From the NCBI GenBank assembly GCA_019695185.1, contig JAIBAN010000065.1, positions 1-47,045 of the forward strand: a stretch of DNA of 47,045 nucleotides. The letters are read 5' to 3'. The notes below the pieces were generated by a model that had not been told where the DNA came from, made no database searches, and saw only the letters and a program-made list of their open reading frames with translations. Positions 16,631 through 25,900 of the stretch are shown here, piece after piece. This DNA comes from Blastocatellia bacterium (GTDB lineage: Bacteria; Acidobacteriota; Blastocatellia; Chloracidobacteriales; Chloracidobacteriaceae). Each line of letters starts with the position of its first letter. The stretch's first letter is position 1. A program made the translations under genes and the position numbers.

Positions 16631-17494
16631 TCAATTGTTTTCCAGTGAAGAGAGGTTGGCTCCCAACAGAAGCAGCATGGCGGAGATAAATGCCCACATG
16701 ACAAGAGTTACGGTTATATAAAAAGGCCCGTAAACACCTTCGAAATTCAACAGGGGCAGGCACCACGTGAAAACATACTTGGCCAGTTCCCAGAAAATTC
16801 CCACAAAAACCGCTGTGGGCAACACCCGCAAAACCGAAGGGCGGCGACTGGGCAGGCAATAATAGATGAGGAAAAAAATCCCGATGGTGATAGGCAGGTT
16901 GATGCACTTAATACACAAAAAAACCAATGTCCGCACCGCAGGCCAATTGAAAACCCCCGGAGCCGTGGCCCGCAACAGCCCCTGAATCAAGGCCGTGCTC
17001 AAAACTGACAGAAGGGTCAAAGCGCCACAGCCAAAAACCAGCCCAAAGGCGACCAACTGGCTGCGGATGGCAGACCGCCGTTCCCTAATTTTCCAGGAAC
17101 GGTTCAAGGCATGTTCAATCGGGGTGAAAATTCCGGCACTGGTAAAGGCCAAGGTCCCCAGCGAAATGATGACCAATCCGCCGTTACGTCCGTACTGGCT
17201 GGTCACCACCCGCAAATTCCGAATGATAAAGTCCTGTGCAACTGGAAGATACGAATCCCTGAGCAATTGCAGCATGGCTTCGTACCCGTCGTGCCAGCCC
17301 AAAATGCTCCGGCAAATCACCAACATCAAAATGGCAAACGGAAAAAAGGAAAGGAGGGCATTAAAGGCGATGGCTGAGGCCAGAACGTAAACTTCCGAAC
17401 TCGCCAAGTCGGAAATTGCAGGCCACAACCGTTGGGCAGTGCGGCCAATTCGATAGAAAAATCCGGAGGTTTCAATTGATTGAGCAGGGACCAT
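16631..17494 (-). CDS. YihY/BrkB family membrane protein
   Basis: This 287-residue integral membrane protein has about six hydrophobic segments and YihY/UPF0761 landmarks: LASAIAFNALLSFFPFAILML near residues 37-57, GGLVIISLGTLAFTSAGIFTPIEHALNRSW in the middle, LPSRRPSVLRVLPTAVFVGIFWELAKYVF, and FEGVYGPFYITVTLVMWAFI near the C-terminus. The family was once labelled ribonuclease BN in error; a transport role is suspected but not shown. The start is the ATG at 17494. It is 107 bp upstream of the QueD-like gene. Confidence 0.9.
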   Translation of the reverse strand: MVPAQSIETSGFFYRIGRTAQRLWPAISDLASSEVYVLASAIAFNALLSFFPFAILMLVICRSILGWHDGYEAMLQLLRDSYLPVAQDFIIRNLRVVTSQYGRNGGLVIISLGTLAFTSAGIFTPIEHALNRSWKIRERRSAIRSQLVAFGLVFGCGALTLLSVLSTALIQGLLRATAPGVFNWPAVRTLVFLCIKCINLPITIGIFFLIYYCLPSRRPSVLRVLPTAVFVGIFWELAKYVFTWCLPLLNFEGVYGPFYITVTLVMWAFISAMLLLLGANLSSLENN

Positions 17495-17622
17495 AGCAAA
17501 GCGTTGGAAATCACATCTCCCAAAACATCAATCCAACTTTTACCATTTCGCCCCACTTGGCACAACGACCATTCGGCAGCCTCAAACCAGGGGGAACCCG
17601 ATTCTGGCCGGTTCCCCGGATT

Positions 17623-18375
17623 TCACTTTTTCTTATGAAACCGAATCTGGCCTTTGTGGGTGGTGAGATGGATTTTCCCTCCACCCTGTCCGTATGAACC
17701 TATCAGTTTTCGGCTGCCGGGAATAAAATTGGCAATGTTGAGACCGCCCAGGTTGACATCGCCGGTGAACGCGGTGCCCGCCAATTGAAAACTGGCAGAG
17801 GCCGGAACCGTCAAATCAATTAAATTGTTAAACGACTGGAAGGTATAGTTCCCTTGCGGGCTGATGTCGCCGTCGTAAATCACCTTCCCGCTGGTGCTCC
17901 GGGCAATCACTTCGGTTCCACTGATATTGTGCAGCGTGATGTCACCATCCGTCGTTTCAACGGTCAGTTTGCCCTGCGTATCATTGACCGTAATGGCCCC
18001 GTCAATACATTTCAGGTCGAGGGTACACCGGGACGGCACGACGATTTCAAACCGGACCGGACCGGAGTTATCGTTTAACACCTCAAGCTGAACTTTGTTG
18101 TCAAGCTGTGTGTCCATCAATTTGGCCGATGGGGCCGAAAGCTCCGCTTTAATCCGAATTTCATTTCTTTCGGCTGTCGTGACCGTAATCGGACCAGTGA
18201 TGCCCCGCAGTGAAAGTGAAGCAGTTTGAGGATTTACCTGATAGGTACGGGAAAAAACAGAGAGATTCCCGCTCAGTTCAGCCTCCGCTGCCCAGACCAG
18301 AGAGGTCAGGCTGAAACTGAGGACAAGGAAACCAAAAATGAGTCCACATTGTGGGAACCGAGTGATTCGAATCAC
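17623..18375 (-). CDS. Exported DUF4097 beta-helix-like protein
   Basis: This 250-residue protein has a signal peptide (about 1-30, FLVLSFSLTSLVWAAEA) and then regular beta-strand repeats typical of DUF4097: LSLRGITGPITVTTAERNEI, LKCIDGAITVNDTQGKL, VETTDGDITLHNISG and ARSTSGKVIYDGDISPQG. Family members form right-handed beta-solenoid-like structures at the cell surface or in the periplasm; the function is unknown. The start is a GTG at 18375 with a strong ribosome site, GGGAGGGGAATT directly before it. It begins 11 bp after the anti-sigma gene, so the two are co-transcribed; DUF4097 proteins are often neighbours of zinc-finger anti-sigma factors. Confidence 0.85.
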   Translation of the reverse strand: MIRITRFPQCGLIFGFLVLSFSLTSLVWAAEAELSGNLSVFSRTYQVNPQTASLSLRGITGPITVTTAERNEIRIKAELSAPSAKLMDTQLDNKVQLEVLNDNSGPVRFEIVVPSRCTLDLKCIDGAITVNDTQGKLTVETTDGDITLHNISGTEVIARSTSGKVIYDGDISPQGNYTFQSFNNLIDLTVPASASFQLAGTAFTGDVNLGGLNIANFIPGSRKLIGSYGQGGGKIHLTTHKGQIRFHKKK

Positions 18376-18386
18376 AATTCCCCTCC

Positions 18387-19103
18387 CTATAAAGCAGCAA
18401 ATTCCTGAAGCAGCCGGAGCTTTTCACGATAGGCAGCCAAAAGCATTTCTTCCGTTTCCGCATCATGTGGGTTTTCCTGCAAGACCGCAGCACATTCTTC
18501 CAGGGACTGGTCAATAATCGCCATGTTGCGTTCAAAAACCCGGCGGATTTGCGGATTCCAGTTCATTTTGCGACGGTCAAGCGATTTGGTCAGCCGCCCG
18601 ATTGATTCGATCAAAACCGCCCGTTCCACCTGTGCCGGGGCTGCCGGAGGATCAAATGCCACCATTTTGGCCTGGGAGCCGGTATCTTTTGAAACAGAGG
18701 TCATGTGCGACAACACGGAACCCGGCTGATACGAATTTTGCACCAGTGTCCACCCAATCGCTGTCACAATCCCAAGAGAGAGCCCGACTGCGGCCAGAAA
18801 CTGCGGCATTGTCAGGCGAATCTCAACATAACGGTTCAAAAATGAATGGACCCAGGTTTCCGACCAGGAGGAAACAGTTGCTGTCGCCAGTTTTTGCGGC
18901 GGCACTTTATGGGTGGTGAGGCTGGGACCTCCCATTTGAGGAATCAACATTTGCCCCGCTTCAACCAACTGACACAGTTCGGCATGCAGTGTCCGGCAGG
19001 CGGCACATTGCGATAAATGTTGTTCAATTTCAAATGCACAGGCTGCCTCAACCTCTCCGTCAAGGTAGTCTGAAAGCATGTCTTCACATTCCCGACAGTT
19101 CAT
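18387..19103 (-). CDS. Zinc-finger anti-sigma factor
   Basis: The N-terminus MNCRECEDMLSDYLDGEV and then EQHLSQCAACRTL form the zf-HC2 anti-sigma zinc finger (C3, C6, H29, C33, C36; the HxxxCxxC set defines the ZAS class). A single membrane segment lies at about residues 105-125 (FLAAVGLSLGIVTAIGWTLV), so the finger faces the cytoplasm and the C-terminal helical part faces the periplasm. Such proteins sequester an ECF sigma factor. No sigma gene lies upstream; the 526 bp before it are apparently non-coding, so this is an orphan or its partner is elsewhere. The ATG at 19103 was chosen because it places the first Cys at residue 3 as in the family. It heads an operon with the DUF4097 gene. Confidence 0.9.
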   Translation of the reverse strand: MNCRECEDMLSDYLDGEVEAACAFEIEQHLSQCAACRTLHAELCQLVEAGQMLIPQMGGPSLTTHKVPPQKLATATVSSWSETWVHSFLNRYVEIRLTMPQFLAAVGLSLGIVTAIGWTLVQNSYQPGSVLSHMTSVSKDTGSQAKMVAFDPPAAPAQVERAVLIESIGRLTKSLDRRKMNWNPQIRRVFERNMAIIDQSLEECAAVLQENPHDAETEEMLLAAYREKLRLLQEFAAL

Positions 19104-19629
19104 ATTGTATGTAGATCGCTGTGTTTGCTGGTGTGAGAGAATTGCCCAGGAGTGAGTATAGACAGGCAATTACGTCTCATGCTGACACGGAAAGTCAAGT
19201 GGTTTTTCAGAATTGTCCTTCAAGATTGCGGTTGCGATGCGACCTTACCATCATCGGTTGCCCTTTTGTGGTCCGGCAAAGCTTTCAGCCAAGAAGACCA
19301 TCAATCTGTGAACATTCATGGTTGGGACGGATTGGGAAGGATTGTTTGGGTTGAAAACCATCGCGTACAGTCTGTTCCCCGGTCCGTTTCAGATGTGCCG
19401 TTCTGGCAAGTATGGTTCTCAATTGGAATTGGTTGTGCCAATATCGCCTCTCAAAGCAGGCAGGTTATCTCTGCGCAGATAAAAAACAACAGCTTCTGAC
19501 AAAAACAGACTGCCTCTCAAAGCCCGGTATCAAGGAGCTCCCCCAATTGCCCCCCGGAAATTCAGTTTCACCGTTGTGGCGGTGATGGACTCTCAACACA
19601 ATCTTTGAACCAAAACAGTCGGAGGGATT
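19104..19629. other. Divergent intergenic region, no gene recognised
   Basis: These 526 bp separate the minus-strand anti-sigma gene from the plus-strand alcohol dehydrogenase and should hold both promoters. A 115-codon plus frame at 19152-19499 has a GTG start, no family resemblance and no ribosome site, so it was not called. The phrase CCTCTCAAAGC occurs twice, at 19446-19456 and 19513-19523, flanking a small palindrome (TTATCTCTGCGCAGATAA) near 19464. No sigma-factor remnant was seen. Confidence 0.55.
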
Positions 19630-20655
19630 ATGTCAAAAATGCGAGCCATACAGGTTCCGTATGCTCAGGGACCATTTGAACTGGTGGAGCGTGAGATTCC
19701 GGAGCCAGGCGTCGGAACCGTTCGCATCAAGGTTGAAGCGTGCGGCGTTTGCCATAGCGATTCCTTTACCAAAGAAGGGACCATGCCTGGAATTCAATAC
19801 CCACGGGTTCCGGGTCATGAAGTGGCTGGGGTCATTGATGCGGTTGGCCCACAGGTAACCCAATGGAAGCCCGGTCAGCGGGTTGGTGTCGGCTGGCACG
19901 GCGGCCATTGTGGCGATTGCAGTTCCTGTCGGCGCGGGGATTTTGTAGCTTGTCAAGTGGCTCCACAGGTTTCGGGTATCACCCTGGACGGCGGCTATGC
20001 TGATTACATGATTGCCCCGGTGGGGGCGCTGGCTCTGATTCCGGACGAGCTTTCCGCCGTTGAAGCCGGTCCGCTCATGTGCGCCGGCATCACGACCTAC
20101 AACGCACTCCGTAACAGTGGGGCACGCGGAGGCGATGTGGTGGCAGTGCATGGCATCGGCGGTCTGGGACATCTCGGCATCCAATTCGCTGCCAAAATGG
20201 GATTTCGAACCGTGGCCATTGCCCGTGGAAAAGATAAAGAGGCATTGGCTTTGAAGCTTGGTGCCCATCACTACATTGACAGTGCGGAGCAGGACCCGGT
20301 AGCCGAGTTGACCAAACTGGGCGGGGCAAAAGTCATTCTTTCAACTGTCACGAGTGGAAAAGCCATGAGTTCAGTGGTAGGCGGTCTGGGAGTCAACGGG
20401 AAACTGGTGGTGGTTGGAGCAGCCGACGCCCCGCTCGAAGTCTCCGGGTTGTGGCTTTTGTCGGGGCGGCGTTCGATTACAGGCTGGCCTTCCGGCTCGG
20501 CGATTGATTCGCAGGACACAATGGCCTTCAGTGCCTTGACCGGTGTCCGGTCAATGAGCGAAATCTATCCGTTGGATCGCGCTGGCGAAGCCTATGAACG
20601 CATGATGAGCGGCAAAGCCCAGTTTCGGGTGGTTTTGACCACCGGGCAGGCATAA
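19630..20655 (+). CDS. Zinc-dependent alcohol dehydrogenase (AdhA/AdhP-like)
   Basis: This 341-residue medium-chain dehydrogenase has both zinc sites. Catalytic ligands are C41 (CGVCHSD), H63-E64 (PGHEVAG) and C151 (PLMCAG). Structural zinc Cys are C94, C97, C100 and C108 in GGHCGDCSSC...C. The NAD(P)-binding Rossmann motif is GIGGLG at 175-180. The reaction is reversible oxidation of an alcohol to an aldehyde; the substrate is not clear from sequence. The ATG at 19630 follows CGGAGGGATT, a good ribosome site. The gene is monocistronic as far as can be seen, with a degenerate heptad repeat 27 bp past its stop. Confidence 0.94.
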   Translation: MSKMRAIQVPYAQGPFELVEREIPEPGVGTVRIKVEACGVCHSDSFTKEGTMPGIQYPRVPGHEVAGVIDAVGPQVTQWKPGQRVGVGWHGGHCGDCSSCRRGDFVACQVAPQVSGITLDGGYADYMIAPVGALALIPDELSAVEAGPLMCAGITTYNALRNSGARGGDVVAVHGIGGLGHLGIQFAAKMGFRTVAIARGKDKEALALKLGAHHYIDSAEQDPVAELTKLGGAKVILSTVTSGKAMSSVVGGLGVNGKLVVVGAADAPLEVSGLWLLSGRRSITGWPSGSAIDSQDTMAFSALTGVRSMSEIYPLDRAGEAYERMMSGKAQFRVVLTTGQA

Positions 20656-20681
20656 GCAATAGGAGCCTGTTCACACCAAAC

Positions 20682-20788
20682 TTCGGGTTTCGGGTTTCCG
20701 GTTTTGAAATGTCATCTTCAGAAATCAGGTCCAGGTTGCCGGGCCGGGAGGACGAAGGAGGAAGACCTGAAACCCAAAACCTGAAATT
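20682..20788. repeat. Degenerate two-arm heptad repeat, TTCGGGT type
   Basis: Left arm 20682-20705 has TTCGGGT, TTCGGGT, TTCCGGT and TTT. Right arm 20765-20788 has ACCTGAAACCCAAAACCTG and its continuation, roughly complementary. It begins 27 bp after the alcohol dehydrogenase stop. It is a worn example of the class seen more clearly elsewhere in the window. Confidence 0.6.
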
Positions 20789-20850
20789 GATTCTTTCTCA
20801 AGCAGAGAATATTTTGCCACCCGCCTGGGTTTTGGCAGTATCCAAATATT

Positions 20851-20930
20851 GGTGAATGGTGAATGGTGAATGGTAAATGGATTACATTCACACCATTCAC
20901 CATTCACCATTCACCATTCACCATTCACCA
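20851..20930. repeat. Heptad hairpin array, GGTGAAT type
   Basis: The left arm (20851-20880) is GGTGAAT three times, GGTAAAT once and GG. The right arm (20893-20930) is CCATTCA five times and CCA. Only 12 bp separate the arms, so the transcript can form a stem of about 30 bp. It stands 18 bp upstream of the radical SAM start codon. Confidence 0.95.
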
Positions 20931-20948
20931 GAAAAAGCTCAACTTTCT

Positions 20949-22001
20949 ATGGAGTCCATCTATTACGTCATGTCCTGGGCCTGCCACCGTTCGTGCCGGC
21001 ATTGCTATGAGGACCGGTTTCATCCCTATCACGGAGCGGAACTCAAGACCGTCATGGCGGAGGCTGAGGCCAGTTTTCCCCGGATCATTGCCAATTTTCC
21101 CCGGTCAATGAAGTTTCGTGACCTGACGAAACGCGATACGGCTGGAAAATACCAGGAACAGGTAGGGAAAATCATCCTGGCCGGAGGTGAAATCCTGCTT
21201 CCGGCGGTGCGCGAAAGGGTGCTCTACCCGGCGTTGGAAATGCTCCATGAAAAATACCGGGAGGCGGGCGGCGTCAAGCTTGTCATTCAGACCACAGGAG
21301 ACACATTAACGGAGTCCATCATTGAAGAACTGCTGGCCCGGCGGGTCTGGCGGATTTCCGTTTCGGGGATTGATTCATTTCACGACGGTCTGGAAACCAA
21401 GGAGGCTCAAGCCGCTTTGGTCGAAAAACTGACGGCCATGTTTGAGTCCTTCGGGATGAAGCCAACGGATTTGACCTCGGTTTATGATGAACATGCGGAC
21501 AACCAGGAAGCGTCTTACATGTTTTTCGGAGCCCAGCCCGATTCCTGGATCGGCAAACTCTGGCCGCGTGGGCGGGCCTTTGAAAACGAACTTTCGACGG
21601 CGGAAATCACGGATAACTTTTGCAACCGCTGGTCGGGCGGACTCAATTTTTTACAATACCGCTACAGTGGTTCCGAAGTCTCGGTCGAGCCGAACGGCAA
21701 CGTCTATCCCTGCTGCGTCAAGACCAAGGCTCCGATTGGCAGCCTGTTGGAGGAACCGCTGGAAGCCATGCTGGACCGGCTGGTTGGAAACCCGGTCTAT
21801 GAAGCAATTGCAATGGGGCATCCGGAACGGATGGGCCTCACGCATGGCTGGGACCTGGATACATTTCTGGAAAAATCAACCATCACCTTGCCTTCGGGCC
21901 GCGTCTATCAAAACCTGTGCATTGGCTGTGACCGGTTTCACGAAGAAGTCTTGATTCCACTTCAACTGGCTCGTAAATCATCTGCCTTGGCTGCCAAATG
22001 A
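20949..22001 (+). CDS. Radical SAM protein with SPASM-like C-terminus
   Basis: The product (350 residues) carries C12, C16 and C19 in ACHRSCRHCYE, the CX3CX2C motif that binds the radical [4Fe-4S] cluster and S-adenosylmethionine. The C-terminal part has NGNVYPCCVKTKAPIGSL and NLCIGCDRFHEE, which look like a SPASM-type auxiliary cluster region with the usual G-x-V-x-PC phrase. The substrate is unknown. The ATG at 20949 was chosen because upstream codons translate the GGTGAAT repeat. The stop overlaps the start of the next gene in ATGA, so the two are translationally coupled and probably work in one pathway. Confidence 0.9.
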   Translation: MESIYYVMSWACHRSCRHCYEDRFHPYHGAELKTVMAEAEASFPRIIANFPRSMKFRDLTKRDTAGKYQEQVGKIILAGGEILLPAVRERVLYPALEMLHEKYREAGGVKLVIQTTGDTLTESIIEELLARRVWRISVSGIDSFHDGLETKEAQAALVEKLTAMFESFGMKPTDLTSVYDEHADNQEASYMFFGAQPDSWIGKLWPRGRAFENELSTAEITDNFCNRWSGGLNFLQYRYSGSEVSVEPNGNVYPCCVKTKAPIGSLLEEPLEAMLDRLVGNPVYEAIAMGHPERMGLTHGWDLDTFLEKSTITLPSGRVYQNLCIGCDRFHEEVLIPLQLARKSSALAAK

Positions 22002-22741
22002 CCGTCGAATCTGCCGTCCCCCCAAACCAGACTCAAAAGAAAGCGTTGCTGGTGTTTGCCACAGCGCTCGAACTGGATTTGGTGCAGCGCAAATTCCCCA
22101 AAGCGTTTCGCCCGCTCCTGGCTGCCTGTTCGTTTGACCAGAACCACCTACCGGAAGCGGATGTCCATCTCTTCACCACACCGGGATTTATCCCGGACAG
22201 ACTGGGCTCCAAGGTCAACCATCATTACCAAAAGGGAAATTCGTTTGGCGAATGCCTGGAGCAGGCAGTCGAAACCCTGGCCGGCCTGGGCTATGGAAAA
22301 ATTGTCATCATTGGGCGTGACTGTCCGGACCTGGAACTAAGTGACATTCAGGAAGCCTTTGCCGCGCTTGATTCACATCGTCTGGTCCTGGGGCCGGACC
22401 ATCGGGGCGGCTGTTATCTGATTGCTTTGCAGGCTGCCGACCGTGGTTGCCTGCACCACATCCGCTGGCGGCAAAATACCGATTGCCGCGAATTACAAGA
22501 GCGTTTTGCCCTCGGTGAAACCAGATTGCTGACAGTCAAAATAGACCTCGACACGGTAGCTGACGTGCATTTGCTGGCCCGGTCGGGCAGCCGCTGGCAA
22601 CCGCTGGCGGTTTTTCTCCTGACGGTTATTGCCTTTTATTTCACAGGTTTCCAAACCCTTTGGAGTAACCTTAGCCGGCGGCAGGAGCGGGCCCGCTGGC
22701 AGCTTCCCCCTCCTTCACTTGCTTCCGCAAACCGTACCTGA
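21998..22741 (+). CDS. DUF2064/TIGR04282-like glycosyltransferase with C-terminal membrane segment
   Basis: This 247-residue protein has a nucleotidyl/glycosyltransferase A-like fold of the DUF2064 type: KALLVFATALELDLVQRKF at the N-terminus, SFGECLEQAVETLAGLGY, IIGRDCPDLELSDIQEAF and LVLGPDHRGGCYLIAL, the last two corresponding to the GSDCPDL and GPxxDGGYYLIGL signatures. The DGG aspartate is changed to RGG. Relatives (TIGR04282) are linked to arsenosugar synthesis, but no ArsM- or ArsS-like gene is present here. A hydrophobic segment near residues 205-222 (PLAVFLLTVIAFYFTGF) could anchor it to the membrane, which is unusual. It overlaps the radical SAM gene by 4 bp. A glycosyl or nucleotidyl transfer role is inferred. 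Confidence 0.8.
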   Translation: MTVESAVPPNQTQKKALLVFATALELDLVQRKFPKAFRPLLAACSFDQNHLPEADVHLFTTPGFIPDRLGSKVNHHYQKGNSFGECLEQAVETLAGLGYGKIVIIGRDCPDLELSDIQEAFAALDSHRLVLGPDHRGGCYLIALQAADRGCLHHIRWRQNTDCRELQERFALGETRLLTVKIDLDTVADVHLLARSGSRWQPLAVFLLTVIAFYFTGFQTLWSNLSRRQERARWQLPPPSLASANRT

Positions 22742-22947
22742 ATTCAATCATCGCAAACCACTCCCTTTATGGTTTTGGTGGGGCGAACTGTGTGTCCGCC
22801 CTGATTTGACTCGAATTGGTGCAGGCGGACAGATAGGGTTGCCCTCCAACTTCCATTTCGATTCCATCGCCAGGTTCAACGACCCAAACCCTTCCTGGTT
22901 GCGATGAATATGTCCTTTTCTCCTTCTATACAAAGGTTTGGAAGCCT

Positions 22948-25900
22948 ATGAACCCTCAAAATGTTTGTCTGTCGTCGTTGGCTGTGCCCCTGCGGCACAT
23001 CACGGCCATTGTCGCTCTTCTGTTTGGTATAACTGGAGCTATGGCGGCTCAGGAAGTGCGGGCCGGATTTTTTGGCATGGTCAAAGACGGTTCCGGAGCT
23101 TTTATCAAGGGCGCAAGCGTCACTGTCACCGAACAGGCCACCAATCTGGCGCGAACGGTTGCCACCGATGAACAGGGACAATTCAAAATTCCCATCCTGC
23201 CGGCAGGAACCTATAGCCTGACAGTGGAAGCCCCCGGTTTTGCGGGGCAAAAACAAACGGATGTCGTGTTGCGAGTGGGTGATGAACGGCGGATTGATTT
23301 CCTGTTATACCCCAAAGGCGTGGAAATTGATTTTATCAATGTCACGGCTCCGATTACCGACAGTGCGGTGAGCACCCTGTCAACGGTCATTACCGGCGAA
23401 CGGATTGCCAGCCTCCCGCTCAACGGACGCCAACTCCAGGAACTGGCTTTAACTGCACCGGGGGTGACGGCCAGCGGCGGATTTCGGTCCACTGCCTTTA
23501 ATCAATTTGGACTGGCCACCCCAACCGACGGCAATGCCGGAGCTTTTTCGGTCAATGGTGCCGGTTCGCGTTCCAACGGTTTTTTTCTGGATGGAACGGA
23601 CATCAATGTGCCGGAACAGGGTGTGATTGCTTTTCCACCGCTGGTCGAGGCGATACGGGAATTCCAGGTTCAGACCAGCGCGTTTAACGCCGAATTTGGC
23701 CGGTTTGCCGGTTCGGTGGTGAATTTGGTCACCAAATCGGGGACCAATGAGTGGCACGGGTCGGTTTACGAGTTTTTCCGCAACGATGCGCTGGATGCCA
23801 ATGATGTCGTAAGCAAAACCAACGGCCTGCCCCGCTCGGTGCTCCGGCAAAACCAGTTTGGCGCAACCATCGGCGGCCCCATTAAACGAGACCGGATTTT
23901 TATTTTCGGGAATTACGAAGGCAACCGGGTCCGACAGGGGACCGGACCTTTTGCCAGTAACCTGCCGACTGCCGCACAACGCGGCGGATTGCTCAACTAC
24001 CTGGGTTTTACTGACCGGAACGGAAACGGTGTTTTTGATGCCGGAGAGCCTACGGCTCCCGCCACACTCAATTTGGGGGGCCGGATTGCTCCGATTTCAA
24101 GCAAAATTCTGGATGGATTCATTCCCCTGCCAAACGTCACTGGGGCCGGGGCCAATTACATCGCCAATGGCCTTAACAAAATGAATGAAGACGCCTTTAC
24201 GGTGCGCTTTGACGCCCAGGTGACGCAGCGTGACCTCTTGACAGCTCGTTACCTGTATGACGACCAGCGGCAATTTTACCCGTTTGATATTTTCTTTGTG
24301 GCGGCTTCGCTGCCAGCGTTTCCCTTCCCCAATCCGGAACGCCGTCAAACGGTGGCGCTTTCCCACACTCATACGTTTGCCAGCAAGCTGGTCAATGAAT
24401 TCCGGTTTGGCCTCAACCGTCAGCGCAACCCGATTCCCAACGGAACCGACCTTGACCCGGCTTCGCTTGGCCTTCCGAACGGCGCACCCCAGAACCTGTT
24501 CGGGCGCGGCCTGCCCCGGATTGCCATCACCGGGTTTGGCGGAACGGGCGGGCAGCCGTTTGTGGACAACCTCGGAGCCTCCACCACCAACCGCACCCTG
24601 TTTCAGTACAACGACACGGCAACCGTGATTTGGGGCGCGCATACGGTCAAGTTCGGCGGAGAACTGCGCCGAGTGCAAATCAATTCGAGCGCCTACCGGG
24701 CCTTGCGCGGGGCTCTGACCTTTAACGGCACCCGCAATCAAGTCATCAATCCGAATATTCCGGGGAATGCCACAGTGGCTGCGCTGGCTGATTATCTGCT
24801 GGGATTGCCGGCACTGGCCACGATTGGAGCCTTTAACCCGACTCGTGGATTTCGCACCACAGCCTTTAGCGGTTTCATCCAGGATGAATGGCGGGCAACC
24901 AATCGCCTGACCGTCAACTATGGGCTGCGCTACGAAATTGATACACCACTGACGGAAGTCAACGGCCTGCTTTCAAACCTGATTCCGGGCACAGGAAATT
25001 TTGTGGTGGGCTCGCCGGAATTGCCCCGGTTGCACCAAATTGACCGGAATAACTTCGGACCCCGCGCCGGTCTGGCGTACCGTTTGACCGAAGATGGAAA
25101 AACTGTGATGCGGGCTGGGGCCGGGATTTTTTACGATAACGGGGTTTTGCAGGACCGGTTTGGCACGGCCCGTTCCAATGCCCCCTTCGGTTTGACGGCA
25201 ATTGATTCAAATCCGACACCATTTCCGAAAGACAACAGTCCGGCCACGACGCTCACCCGGCTGCTGTCGCAGGGACAATCCACCGGGGCAGCCTCGATTG
25301 ACCTGCATTTCCGCACTCCTTACGGGGTCCAATACAACCTGAATCTGCAACGGGAACTGCTTCCTGGTCTGTTGGCGGAAGTTGCCTATGTCGGACGCCG
25401 CACCCTCAATGCCTCGCGCCCGGTCAATATCAATCAGGTGGTGGCCAGCAACAGTCCGGCGGCGACGGTGCTCAAACAGCCGGTTGGTTCGCGGCCTTTC
25501 AACAACCCGAATTTGCCGCCGGGCGCACGCTTTTCCAACAATGTCAATCAACAGCAGTCCACCGGACAGGCGACCTACCATTCGTTACAGGTACGGCTGG
25601 AACGCCGCTTTGCCCAGGGCGTTTCACTTTTAAGCAGTTACACTTGGTCAAAATCAATTGATGATGTGAGTGGAATTGGGTCAGGAGCAGACGATACGCC
25701 GCAGGATGCCTATAATCTGCGGGCCCAGCGGGCGGTTTCCAACTTTGATGTGACCCATAAATTCGTGACCAGCTTCACGTACGAATTGCCGTTCGGAAAA
25801 GGAAAACGGTTCCTGTCCCAATCTGGAAAAATGGTGAACGGGCTGGTGGAAGGCTGGCAGGTCAACGGAGTCGTGACGGCACAATCCGGGCAGCCGTTTA

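Noticed and set aside
17590..17617. 8-bp hairpin GGGGAACC/GGTTCCCC after the DUF4097 gene as a terminator
   Set aside because: No T-tract follows on the minus strand and the loop is 11 bases; too weak to call.
18361..18385. GATTCGAATC reminiscent of a tRNA T-loop
   Set aside because: It is within the start region of the DUF4097 gene and no cloverleaf can be built around it. No other tRNA candidate was seen.
19152..19499. A 115-codon plus-strand ORF in the anti-sigma/alcohol dehydrogenase gap
   Set aside because: GTG start without Shine-Dalgarno, irregular composition, no family resemblance.
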